A program made the position numbers and the translations under genes. A model generated the notes under the pieces. The model was given only the letters and a program-made list of their open reading frames with translations. It was not told the DNA's origin and searched no databases. Below, one piece after another: positions 15,465-22,834 of a stretch of 38,040 bases of DNA. Source of the stretch: Methanomassiliicoccales archaeon. Its GTDB lineage: Archaea; Thermoplasmatota; Thermoplasmata; Methanomassiliicoccales; UBA472. The DNA is taken from NCBI GenBank assembly GCA_035527755.1, contig DATKZX010000004.1, positions 85,014 through 123,053 of the forward strand, in the 5' to 3' direction. Positions within the stretch are counted from its first letter, which is position 1, and each line of letters opens with the position of its first letter.

Positions 15465-16199
15465 ATGACAACAAGCGGTGGATCTTCTGCCGGTTCTATG
15501 GAACCTCTTTATGCTAAAATAGAGGAAGCCGCCATGCAGGCAGGCTCCGATATGGTCGGCTTTGCCAACATGACCCCGTTGAAAGGATTGCTGGTCGGGG
15601 ACCCTACAACCTTCGAGTTACCTTTCGCGGTCACCTTTGCAGCGGAGATACCCAAGGTGGCGGTTCAAGCTTCCATGAACAAGCCCAGCGAGGAGATGCG
15701 GGAAGCCTACAAGATGTGCAACAAGAAGCTCAAGGCCACCGGAGAAAAGGTGGTGGAGATCCTGACTGCTGCCGGTTACAAAGCACGCTTCATCGACCCG
15801 GCCCAGAGAGTGGTCCCTGAAAAGCTGCTGGGACCGATCTCCCAGAAGGCCATCGCCACACAGGCCGGAATGGGTTGGATCGGTAAGAACGGTTTGCTCA
15901 TCACCGAGAAGTTCGGCCCCCGCCAGAGAATGGGCGCAGTGCTGACCGATATGCCAGTTACCAGAAAGGTCGCCTTGATAAACAACCAATGCGGCGAATG
16001 CACTGCCTGCATCGACAACTGTCCAATGAAGGTGTTAAAGGGTCCGGAGTTCGAGCACCACCCTGAGTCCCGTGACCTGGTCATAGACTGGGCAAAATGC
16101 GGGGATTACGAGAAACGCCTCATCGGTGACGGCAGCAAGCCTGAGAAGGCCTGCGGACGGTGCATAGCTAGATGCCCCTTTTCATTCCCGGAGAAGTAA
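15465..16199 (+). CDS. QueG-like 4Fe-4S protein
   Basis: This 244-residue protein resembles the iron-sulfur part of epoxyqueuosine reductase relatives. It has a central GMGWIGKNGLLITEKFGPRQR segment (about 135-155), a first cysteine cluster Cys176/179/182/186 (CGECTACIDNCP) and a second group with Cys230/233/237 (CGRCIARCP), enough for two 4Fe-4S clusters. It is shorter than true QueG and lacks its C-terminal repeats, so the substrate may differ; reductive dehalogenase relatives share this fold. A TATA box (AATATATAAATC, about 15430-15441) lies about 28 nt before the ATG. Confidence 0.75.
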   Translation: MTTSGGSSAGSMEPLYAKIEEAAMQAGSDMVGFANMTPLKGLLVGDPTTFELPFAVTFAAEIPKVAVQASMNKPSEEMREAYKMCNKKLKATGEKVVEILTAAGYKARFIDPAQRVVPEKLLGPISQKAIATQAGMGWIGKNGLLITEKFGPRQRMGAVLTDMPVTRKVALINNQCGECTACIDNCPMKVLKGPEFEHHPESRDLVIDWAKCGDYEKRLIGDGSKPEKACGRCIARCPFSFPEK

Positions 16200-16208
16200 A
16201 ACCTATTA

Positions 16209-16240
16209 GGGGGCCTGACCCCCGTGCCTTCAATTTTTTT
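16209..16240 (+). terminator. Hairpin and T-run after the QueG-like gene
   Basis: GGGGG (16209-16213) pairs with CCCCC (16219-16223) around the loop CCTGA. After ten bases comes a run of seven T (16234-16240), which also overlaps the end of the convergent SemiSWEET gene. Confidence 0.55.
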
Positions 16241-16508
16241 AAGCACGTTCTAGCCGAATGCTTCGGACCTTCAGCAATACCAATGTTCCGTTCAATATCA
16301 TGGCCACGGCGTTCCAGAGGATCACGGGCAGGTCTTGTATGACCAGACCATACAGCAGCCATAGGGAAAGACCGACCATAAGGAGAACGGGCATGGTCAA
16401 AGAGACGTCTTTCATGCTGCCAGTGCGATACCCCTTGATGACCTGCGGGACGAAACCCATGGTCGTAATGAATCCTGCGGTCAGTCCTAGCAAGACGGAC
16501 ATGTCCAT
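16239..16508 (-). CDS. SemiSWEET / MtN3-PQ-loop family transporter
   Basis: This 89-residue protein has three membrane helices and the SemiSWEET hallmark GFVPQVIKGYRTGSMKDVSL, a PQ-loop in helix 1, then LWLLYGL in helix 2 and NAVAMILNGTLVLLKV in helix 3. SemiSWEETs work as dimers to pass sugars or other small solutes down a gradient. The ATG at 16508 follows an A+T-rich GAATATTAAAG about 25 nt upstream. A second TATA box lies near 16583-16592, so a longer leader is also possible. Confidence 0.85.
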   Translation of the reverse strand: MDMSVLLGLTAGFITTMGFVPQVIKGYRTGSMKDVSLTMPVLLMVGLSLWLLYGLVIQDLPVILWNAVAMILNGTLVLLKVRSIRLERA

Positions 16509-16714
16509 GACCCTTCATTCGTTCTTTAATATTCACACTTTCGTCGATCAACGGTTCGGACATGGGACCGGGTCTTCTCTTATACGTTTATAAAGGCCAC
16601 CGGAAAAAAATGATCGATCGGGAGATATCCCTTCGTTCGGACCCAGAGATCCGATGCCTCTGGATGATAATGGTTGGTAAATACTTAAAATAAGACCTAT
16701 AAATTTCCTCACCT

Positions 16715-17218
16715 ATGTCCTCATCAGAATCATCCCCCAAGACCGCGGGGGTCCTATTCAACTTGACCATTATCATCTCCGCCCTCGGAGTGTTCGCAGC
16801 GATATACTTCTGGTTCGATGACGTGAAAGAAGCTGTTTACATTGCTAGCTTCACCCTGGTCGGCCTGATCGGGATAGTCAGCTTCCTCCGGCATTCGATA
16901 TTCTACAGATCGGACCAGGCGCGGATGGGTTGGCATCAGGACCGGCCGGAGTTCCAGATAGAAGTGGGCTTTTCCAACCTGGCCATCGGTGTTGCCGCCA
17001 TCGTCGTTGTCGCACTTGATCTCGGATTGATCGCCAGTGCTGTGTGCCTCCTCACCTATGGAATATATCTGGGAAGCGCCACCGTACTGCACGGCGTAGA
17101 GTTCGCCCGGAGGAATAGCGAAAACAGGAACCCTGCGAAGATAATCAACTCCGCCTTCTTTTCGATGATACTGATAGCCTTGGCCGTACTGGCATTGATG
17201 GAGGCAGGCGCGCTTTGA
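16715..17218 (+). CDS. Four-helix membrane protein, function unknown
   Basis: This is a 167-residue protein with four predicted membrane helices: about 12-33, 40-58, 86-115 and 144-164. The loop after helix 2 contains FLRHSIFYRSDQARMGWHQDRPEFQIEVGFSNLAIG, whose conserved-looking His, Asp, Arg and Glu residues recall DUF6790-type membrane proteins; I am not certain of the family. TATA-like elements at 16680-16690 and 16697-16704 precede the ATG. Confidence 0.65.
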   Translation: MSSSESSPKTAGVLFNLTIIISALGVFAAIYFWFDDVKEAVYIASFTLVGLIGIVSFLRHSIFYRSDQARMGWHQDRPEFQIEVGFSNLAIGVAAIVVVALDLGLIASAVCLLTYGIYLGSATVLHGVEFARRNSENRNPAKIINSAFFSMILIALAVLALMEAGAL

Positions 17219-17314
17219 GAATCGCACATAATGGCATCCAAGCGTTCAATGATGTGACAAAAAAAGCACCTGATCGACGTCCTGGTCCTCTTTAGAATAA
17301 TAAGTATTGATCAT

Positions 17315-18286
17315 TTATTGCGGTTCGACATCGAACGTCGCACCGCCCCCTTGATCACGCGTGGCCGCCTCGAGGATTGCATCGAGGTTCACCCCGGTCA
17401 TCTTCTCCGACAGCTTCCAGACCCTCCTAGCCAGATCGTTATCCTTTCCCCGTTTATGCGGTTCTACCAGGACGGGACATCCTTTGAACTCCATCCAGCC
17501 ATCGGGACCGAAGTAGTCACCGTTGGTGGCGTTCGGGTCCAAAGCAGCCCGCAATGCAGGCATAGCCCCTTCGTTGAGGCCGTGCATGAATGGTTTTAGA
17601 CCCTTGCGCATAAGTTTTCCGTTTCTATACAGAGGGGTGTCCACCAGGCCGGGATGACAGGTCAAGCTGATAGGCGCGCCCAAACCCATCTGGTCCAGCC
17701 TCCTGTGCAGCTCCCGGGAGAACAGCAGGGTAGCCAGTTTGCTCTGCTTGTAAGCCCTCCACGCCCTGTAGGACCTTTCGGAATTGATATCCTTGAAGTT
17801 GATCCGGCCACCTCGATGCACTATGCTCGATTGGGTGATCAAACGGGAATTGGGCGTGTTCGATAGGATACCCAGTAAATGTGCCGTGAGGACGAAATGC
17901 CCAAGATGGTTCACTCCCCACTGAGACTCGAACCCATCGTTGGTCCGTCCATAGGGGGGTGTCATTATCCCAGCGTTGTTGATGAGCAGGTCCAGGGAGA
18001 TGTGCCCTGATCTGAACCATTCTGCGAACCGCTCTATCGAGCGCAGGTCGCCCAGGTCTAATCCCATCGCCGTGGGCGTCGCCCTTGGGATGGACCTTCT
18101 TATCTCCATGGCCACGGCCTCAGCCCCTTCCAGATCGATATCGGCCAGTATGACGGCCCCTCCCATTGTCGACAGTGACTTGGCGATGTGCGCCCCCAGT
18201 CCGGAGGCCGCGCCGGTTACGATGACGGTCTTGCCGTCGATGCGCGGCACGTTCTCGTCACGCCAATCCCATGCGCGTTCTGGCAT
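17315..18286 (-). CDS. Short-chain dehydrogenase/reductase, retinol dehydrogenase-like
   Basis: The 323-residue oxidoreductase has the cofactor motif TGAASGLG (about 24-31), NNAGIM (about 103-108), the active-site Ser in ITQSSIVHRGG and the YKQSK catalytic Tyr-Lys pair. The order and spacing (GFESQWGVNHLGHFVLT, then RAWRAYKQSKLATLLF) match the SDR group that includes retinol dehydrogenases and WW-domain oxidoreductases, although bacterial members act on many alcohols. The frame is open upstream into a tRNA gene, so I start at 18286 (MPERAWDWRD), 32 nt after a TATA-like CGATTATC. Its substrate is unknown. Confidence 0.8.
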   Translation of the reverse strand: MPERAWDWRDENVPRIDGKTVIVTGAASGLGAHIAKSLSTMGGAVILADIDLEGAEAVAMEIRRSIPRATPTAMGLDLGDLRSIERFAEWFRSGHISLDLLINNAGIMTPPYGRTNDGFESQWGVNHLGHFVLTAHLLGILSNTPNSRLITQSSIVHRGGRINFKDINSERSYRAWRAYKQSKLATLLFSRELHRRLDQMGLGAPISLTCHPGLVDTPLYRNGKLMRKGLKPFMHGLNEGAMPALRAALDPNATNGDYFGPDGWMEFKGCPVLVEPHKRGKDNDLARRVWKLSEKMTGVNLDAILEAATRDQGGGATFDVEPQ

Positions 18287-18378
18287 GGTGGTGTGGATGT
18301 GGTGGTGAGATGATAATCGTTTCCGGGACACTTCCCGGCAGTATGCCCTGAACCCCTCGGGCTCATGGATAAGAATGA

Positions 18379-18455
18379 TGGCGGGCCCGTGGGGATTCGA
18401 ACCCCAGTCTTCGGCTTCGAAGGCCAAAAGGATATCCAGACTACCCTACGGGCCC
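18379..18455 (-). tRNA. tRNA-Arg (anticodon TCG)
   Basis: A full cloverleaf reads on the minus strand from 18455: acceptor GGGCCCG pairing with CGGGCCC, D-arm, anticodon stem TTGGC/GCCGA with loop CTTCGAA (anticodon TCG), T-arm TGGGG-TTCGAAT-CCCCA, discriminator G, and an encoded CCA at 18379-18381. No intron is seen. Confidence 0.95.
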
Positions 18456-18490
18456 ATCCGTTGCCGCATATGGGAATGGGGGAGATAATA

Positions 18491-19264
18491 CTATTGTCGG
18501 GGCTGAACGCCATCAACAAGCAGCACAGAGGGTGTTCGGCATACCTTGAACAGGTTCATCACCGCATGACAGGGGCAACAGGTGGCTACGGCTATGATAT
18601 CACCGACCTCGCTACTTTTCACCAGGTTCCTAAGGGATTTCAGGTCCTTTCCCAGGATGGCTCCGTATGCATCGACCTTGATCGTCCTGAGCACCGCATG
18701 GCCGATCGACATGTCGTCCAGCACGGCTTTTAACACCTGGTAAAGGTTCGCAACAAGGGAGTGCCCGGTGAGAGGGCAAATTTCTTTTTGCTCGCAATCC
18801 TCAGGGCATTTCTTCGACCCTTTGTTCAGTGTCATTAGGACCGTCCCGTTGTCGGGGTCCATGGTGACATTGCCTAGTCCCCCCAATCTGGCCACCAATT
18901 TCTTTTCCAGGAAAGAAGAGCCCCTGGGCGATAACCCACCCCCACCCCAGGCCATCGCCAATCGTCCCGCAGTGTGTCCGGGCATGCCAGGGACCAACAG
19001 GTCAACGCTTCCCTTTTCCAGAACAGCTACGGCCGTACTAATGACATCCCCGCATAACAAGAGTGGTTTAGCCTCGTACCATAGCTCGTCGATGGAACCG
19101 CACACCCGGCATCGATCGGCCACCAGGCAATGTTCGTCTGCGTCCAGGACAGCCACTCGATAGTCCTCCGAGAGCAGCTGGCCCAGCACCTTGGCGCATA
19201 TCCTACCTCCTCCCAGACATAGGACCCTGGCTGGAACCTCCCCGTTCAATACCTTTCCATCCAT
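18491..19264 (-). CDS. Unknown protein with Rossmann-like N-terminus and cysteine cluster
   Basis: I cannot name a family. This roughly 257-residue protein begins with a nucleotide-binding-like strand-Gly-helix, ARVLCLGGGRICAKVLGQLL, and VAVLDADEHCL. It then has PGMPGHTAGRLAMAWGGGG, a cysteine group KKCPEDCEQKEICPLTG (about 149-165) and a C-terminal CCPCHAVMNLF. The many Cys suggest an iron-sulfur cluster or zinc site. I take the ATG at 19264; a GTG at 19279 is in frame. It is divergent from hypE across 78 bases that hold a perfect 7-bp inverted repeat, so shared regulation with hydrogenase maturation is possible. The stop is TAG. Confidence 0.7.
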   Translation of the reverse strand: MDGKVLNGEVPARVLCLGGGRICAKVLGQLLSEDYRVAVLDADEHCLVADRCRVCGSIDELWYEAKPLLLCGDVISTAVAVLEKGSVDLLVPGMPGHTAGRLAMAWGGGGLSPRGSSFLEKKLVARLGGLGNVTMDPDNGTVLMTLNKGSKKCPEDCEQKEICPLTGHSLVANLYQVLKAVLDDMSIGHAVLRTIKVDAYGAILGKDLKSLRNLVKSSEVGDIIAVATCCPCHAVMNLFKVCRTPSVLLVDGVQPRQ

Positions 19265-19283
19265 GGTCTGGTCTGACACCTTT

Positions 19284-19301
19284 ACCGATACCCCTATCGG
19301 T
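19284..19301. repeat. Perfect inverted repeat between the unknown gene and hypE
   Basis: ACCGATA-CCCC-TATCGGT is a 7-bp perfect inverted repeat with a 4-base spacer, placed between the two divergent starts (19264 and 19343) and just upstream of the hypE TATA-like TTAATAAT (about 19312-19319). It could be an operator serving both genes or a hairpin in a 5' leader. Confidence 0.5.
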
Positions 19302-19342
19302 TTTAGGTAATCTTAATAATCTGTTTCCCTCTTCCGCCGTTC

Positions 19343-20389
19343 ATGAAGCGGGTCACCATGGGCCATGGGGCGGGAGGAGAGATGATGCAGGAGCTCATCG
19401 TCAAGTCCATTGCGCCTTTCCTACCCAAGATAAGGACCGAGGTGTCACTGGAATCCTATGACGATTCCGCCGTGGTCGATGGTGTGCTTTTTACCACCGA
19501 CGGGCACACCGTAAAACCCATCTTCTACCCCGGAGGGGACATCGGGTCCCTGGCGGTCAGCGGCACGGTGAATGATATAGCCGTCATGGGGGGAAAGGCC
19601 CTGGCATTGTCCAACACCATGATCCTGGAGGAGGGGTTGGAGATCGAGGTCTTGGAAAGAGTGATGAAAAGCATCGGCCGATACTCGGAGATCTCCGGGG
19701 TACCAGTGGTGACCGGGGACACCAAGGTCATGGAGAAGGGAGCGATAGACGAGATGGTGGTGGTGGCCTCAGCCATTGGCAAGCGACACCCCTCTATGGA
19801 TCACAATCTCGAGGTCGCCTCGTCCTATAGAAAGGTCGATTCCCGCTGGCTCACTGACGACAACGTGAGGGATGGGGACATCATACTGGCCTCCGGTACG
19901 ATGGGCGATCATGGGATCGCCCTGCTCTCATTCCGCGAAGGTTACGGCTTCGAAAGCGAGGTGCAAAGCGACTGCGCCCCCCTCAATCACATGATAGGAA
20001 AATTACTGGGGGTAGGAGGGATGACCTCCATGAAGGACGCCACCCGCGGCGGCTTCGCCAACGCCATCAATGAGTGGTGCAGTAAATCCAAGATCGGAAT
20101 AGAACTGGTGGAGAAGGACATCCCTATTGCAGAGGCTGTGCGCAACGCCAGTGAGATGTTGGGGCTCGATCCATTGACCATCGGGAACGAGGGGAAGGTC
20201 ATCATAGCCTGCGTTCCGGAAATGGCCGAAGAGGTCCTGAAGGCCTTGAGGGCCGACGAACATGGCAGGAATGCCGCCATCATCGGGAAGGCCAGCAAGA
20301 ACACGAAACACGTCATGATGCGAACTGAGGTTGGTGGACGGCGCATATTGGAACCGCCTGTGGGCGACCCGGTCCCGCGCATCTGCTGA
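19343..20389 (+). CDS. hypE: Hydrogenase maturation protein HypE
   Basis: This 348-residue AIR-synthase-fold enzyme dehydrates the carbamoyl group on its own C-terminal cysteine to make the cyanide ligands of the NiFe-hydrogenase iron. Seen here: GHGAGGEMMQELI at the N-terminus, YDDSAVVDG, FYPGGDIGSLAVSGTVNDIAVMG, VVTGDTKVM, DATRGGFANAINE, and the diagnostic C-terminal PRIC ending at Cys348. All elements are intact, so the organism should have a NiFe-hydrogenase, but no other hyp or hydrogenase gene lies in this window. A TATA-like element lies about 25 nt before the ATG. Confidence 0.94.
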   Translation: MKRVTMGHGAGGEMMQELIVKSIAPFLPKIRTEVSLESYDDSAVVDGVLFTTDGHTVKPIFYPGGDIGSLAVSGTVNDIAVMGGKALALSNTMILEEGLEIEVLERVMKSIGRYSEISGVPVVTGDTKVMEKGAIDEMVVVASAIGKRHPSMDHNLEVASSYRKVDSRWLTDDNVRDGDIILASGTMGDHGIALLSFREGYGFESEVQSDCAPLNHMIGKLLGVGGMTSMKDATRGGFANAINEWCSKSKIGIELVEKDIPIAEAVRNASEMLGLDPLTIGNEGKVIIACVPEMAEEVLKALRADEHGRNAAIIGKASKNTKHVMMRTEVGGRRILEPPVGDPVPRIC

Positions 20390-20493
20390 TCTCGAACGCA
20401 TGACATTGCCTATGACAGCGTATCTTCAATGAGCAATATCTTCGTCGTTACCAAATAAAAGTGCCTCTTTTCAGGTCATTAACCCCTGAACAT

Positions 20494-20519
20494 GGATCAT
20501 TCAGACGGTGATCCTTTTC
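20494..20519 (+). terminator. Hairpin and T-run downstream of hypE
   Basis: GGATCA (20494-20499) pairs with TGATCC (20509-20514) over a 9-base loop, followed by TTTT. An outer AACCCC (about 20481-20486) and GGGGTT (about 20525-20530) could extend the structure. Confidence 0.5.
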
Positions 20520-20583
20520 AATGACGGGGTTACGATTCTCCCCCATATTATCTATGTCTTAACAATAAATAATTTTTATTTGT

Positions 20584-20605
20584 ACATATAATTATAATTA
20601 TATGT
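20584..20605. promoter_or_regulatory. 22-bp perfect palindrome over the DUF169 gene promoter
   Basis: The half-site ACATATAATTA is followed directly by its exact reverse complement, a 22-bp perfect palindrome made almost only of A and T. It covers the likely TATA box, 28 to 49 bases before the TTG start of the DUF169 gene, where a dimeric repressor would block TBP. A simple low-complexity A+T tract is the alternative, but perfect 22-bp symmetry by chance is unlikely. Confidence 0.6.
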
Positions 20606-20632
20606 CGTGTAATTGATTCGTAGGCGATTGCC

Positions 20633-21337
20633 TTGTCGAATTATTCCGCCATCGCGCGAGAGATGAAAGACATCCTGGGCTTGAAACATGAACCCGTAGC
20701 CATCACCCTTATTAAAGAACGAAGCGCCATGCCTGCGGATTACCCTGTACCGGAGACACCTCTGAGGCATTGTGCGACTATTATGAGGGCGCGCAAAGGC
20801 GAGAAACTCTTGGTTCCGGCGGACAAGCAAGCATGCCCTGTAGGAGCCTCGGCCATGGGTCTGGTCCCCGTTCCAGAAAAGGTCGCGTCAGGCGATTTCC
20901 ATTACAATATGGGCATGTACAAGGATTCTGCTGCGGCCAAAAAGACATTGGAGGCCAGACCAGCATTCCCGATGGGTAGCGTGGTCGCGGTGGCGGCGGC
21001 ACCGTTGGGGCAGGCGACCTTGGAACCCGATGTGGTCGTGATCACGGCCTTGCCGGAGCAGGTATTCTGGCTCATACCGGCCTCTTCCACCTATGAATAT
21101 GGGGGTCGGGTCACGGTGGAGATGGGAGCGGTCCAGGCCAGTTGCGCCGACTCGACCATCATGCCGATAGTGAGCGGAAAGACCAACATCTCATTGGGAT
21201 GCTTCGGTTGCCGCAAGACCACCGACATAGCTCCGGAGGAAATGCTGGTCGGGATCCCATTCAAGAGATTTGATGAAATTATGGCCGCATTGAGGGCCAT
21301 GGGGGCCGGCCCTATCCCGAAATCAAGGGCGAAATAA
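20633..21337 (+). CDS. DUF169 family protein
   Basis: This 234-residue protein is of the DUF169 family (COG2043). Typical features are LGLKHEPVAITL at the start, LRHCATIMRARKGEKLL, ADKQACPVGASAMGL, FHYNMGMYKD and a C-terminal cysteine group with SLGCFGCRKTTDI. The conserved Cys residues suggest metal or iron-sulfur binding; no reaction is known. The likely start is TTG at 20633, with an ATG at 20663 as alternative. The methyltransferase gene follows after 17 bases, so the two form an operon behind the palindromic promoter. Confidence 0.82.
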   Translation: MSNYSAIAREMKDILGLKHEPVAITLIKERSAMPADYPVPETPLRHCATIMRARKGEKLLVPADKQACPVGASAMGLVPVPEKVASGDFHYNMGMYKDSAAAKKTLEARPAFPMGSVVAVAAAPLGQATLEPDVVVITALPEQVFWLIPASSTYEYGGRVTVEMGAVQASCADSTIMPIVSGKTNISLGCFGCRKTTDIAPEEMLVGIPFKRFDEIMAALRAMGAGPIPKSRAK

Positions 21338-21354
21338 TCCTGGAAGGGAATTGA

Positions 21355-22008
21355 ATGGACGAAAAGGACCAGCGTAACCAATGGAACCTGACCTATACCG
21401 GCAAGAACGATTTCTTCGGCCCCGAACCGAGCGACCTTGGACGCCGAGCCGTGAACATCTTCAAGAAGTCCGGAAGTCGAAAGATACTGGAACTAGGCTG
21501 TGGCCAGGGACGCGATACATGTCTGTTCGCCAGAGAGGGGTTCAAGGTCATCGCTTTGGATTACTCTGAATCGGGCATATGTCAGATTAGGGAAAGAGCC
21601 GAAAAGATGTGCTTGGACCCGAACTTGGAGTGCGTGGTGCAGGATGTGCGTGCCGGAATACCGCTTCCGGACGCATCCGTGGACGCAGTGTACTCGCACA
21701 TGCTATTCACCATGGAACTGTGGGAGAAGGAGATATCGTTCATCCTGAAGGAATGTCGCCGGGTGCTAAAACCAGGGGGGCTGAACCTTTATTCAGTGCG
21801 CAACGACCATGATCCGCACTTCGGCAAAGGGCCGAACAAGGGTGAGGACATGTGGCAGAATCCCATTGGCTTCGTGGTTCACTACTTCTCAGAAGAGAAG
21901 ATAAGGAGATTGGCAGTTGGCTACGAAATCGTTCATATCCAGGAATTTGACGATCCTTCGCCTCCCTTCACCAAGAAGCTGTACGAGGTTCTGCTTCGGA
22001 AGACCTGA
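21355..22008 (+). CDS. Class I SAM-dependent methyltransferase
   Basis: This 217-residue methyltransferase has motif I ILELGCGQGRDTCLFA (about 43-58), VIALDYSE, VVQDVRAGIPLPDASVDAVYSHM and the post-motif segment ECRRVLKPGGLNLYSVRN. It resembles the UbiE/TehB-like group, but the substrate cannot be inferred. GGAAGGG precedes the ATG. It is the second gene after DUF169, and its stop abuts the stop of the convergent VIT1-like gene with no base between them. Confidence 0.85.
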   Translation: MDEKDQRNQWNLTYTGKNDFFGPEPSDLGRRAVNIFKKSGSRKILELGCGQGRDTCLFAREGFKVIALDYSESGICQIRERAEKMCLDPNLECVVQDVRAGIPLPDASVDAVYSHMLFTMELWEKEISFILKECRRVLKPGGLNLYSVRNDHDPHFGKGPNKGEDMWQNPIGFVVHYFSEEKIRRLAVGYEIVHIQEFDDPSPPFTKKLYEVLLRKT

Positions 22009-22602
22009 TCACACCGCTCCAGCGATCAGGTAGCAGATCACGAAGGCGATCAGTCCGACTCCAGCCATCCTGAGGCCCTTCCACCAAGGGTTCCTCTCGC
22101 TCATGCGCCCCATGAAGAATCCGGTGACGAATAGTATGGCGATGGCCAGGACCAGGGATGTCTCGGCTGCCACCACCAGCGTATCCCCTCCCATGAACAG
22201 GAAGGGTGAGACGATGATCGCCGAGGCCATGAGTGGGGCCAGCGAGTTCAACACCGCGATGATGATGGCACTGGCTTTGGAAGCCTTGCCCAGATTGGTA
22301 TCTTCCACCGGGCGCAGCATGGCCCGCCCTATCTCGTCCAATCGCCGGGCCTGCTCCAAGCTTTCCGCCTCGTAGACACTGGTGCCAGTGGATATGGACA
22401 GCGCTACGCAGCTGGTGATGATAGTGGAGATTACCAGCCCCCTCTCTGCATCGGCGGTCAACGCGGTACCGATTATGATTCCCAGCACCACGAACGTGGT
22501 GTCGAACATGGTATTGATAAAATATCTTCTTAGAGCGGGGCCGGTCTCCGGCAGGCTCATGGCCTGCTGGAACCAGGAGCCTCTGCGGTCGTTCTTGGCC
22601 AC
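22009..22602 (-). CDS. VIT1/CCC1-like membrane protein
   Basis: The 197-residue protein has about five membrane helices and the VIT1/CCC1 plan: TMFDTTFVVLGIIIGTAL in helix 1, VALSISTGTSVYEAES in helix 2 followed by a charged cytoplasmic helix (EQARRLDEIGRAM), then three more helices. Family members move Fe(II) or Mn(II) across membranes. Some motif residues differ from plant VIT1, so metal specificity is open. The start is GTG at 22602, supported by GGTGATC about seven bases upstream. Confidence 0.75.
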   Translation of the reverse strand: MAKNDRRGSWFQQAMSLPETGPALRRYFINTMFDTTFVVLGIIIGTALTADAERGLVISTIITSCVALSISTGTSVYEAESLEQARRLDEIGRAMLRPVEDTNLGKASKASAIIIAVLNSLAPLMASAIIVSPFLFMGGDTLVVAAETSLVLAIAILFVTGFFMGRMSERNPWWKGLRMAGVGLIAFVICYLIAGAV

Positions 22603-22834
22603 TGGATGATCACCATTTAGAGATTATGTAATGGGAGAGGCGGACTAAAGCCTTTTCGTATGCTGATGGGCGCCCCATCGATCACATCCATCTGAAATGG
22701 GTTCAACATTATAATCCATTGATTTTTACAATTAATGATGATGATCAATCAAAACCTTATATAATCTTCAAAGAAATGCTTTTTATAATTCGCCCTGCGG
22801 AACTACTTTATGGGGGGGCGGGAGGAGATATTTG

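Noticed and set aside
16508-16563. Longer or upstream frame before SemiSWEET
   Set aside because: The upstream ATG at 16563 is in a different frame and the SemiSWEET family starts at about 16508.
20470-20535. Possible SECIS-like or riboswitch structure after hypE
   Set aside because: HypE has no in-frame TGA and the fold is adequately explained as a terminator hairpin.
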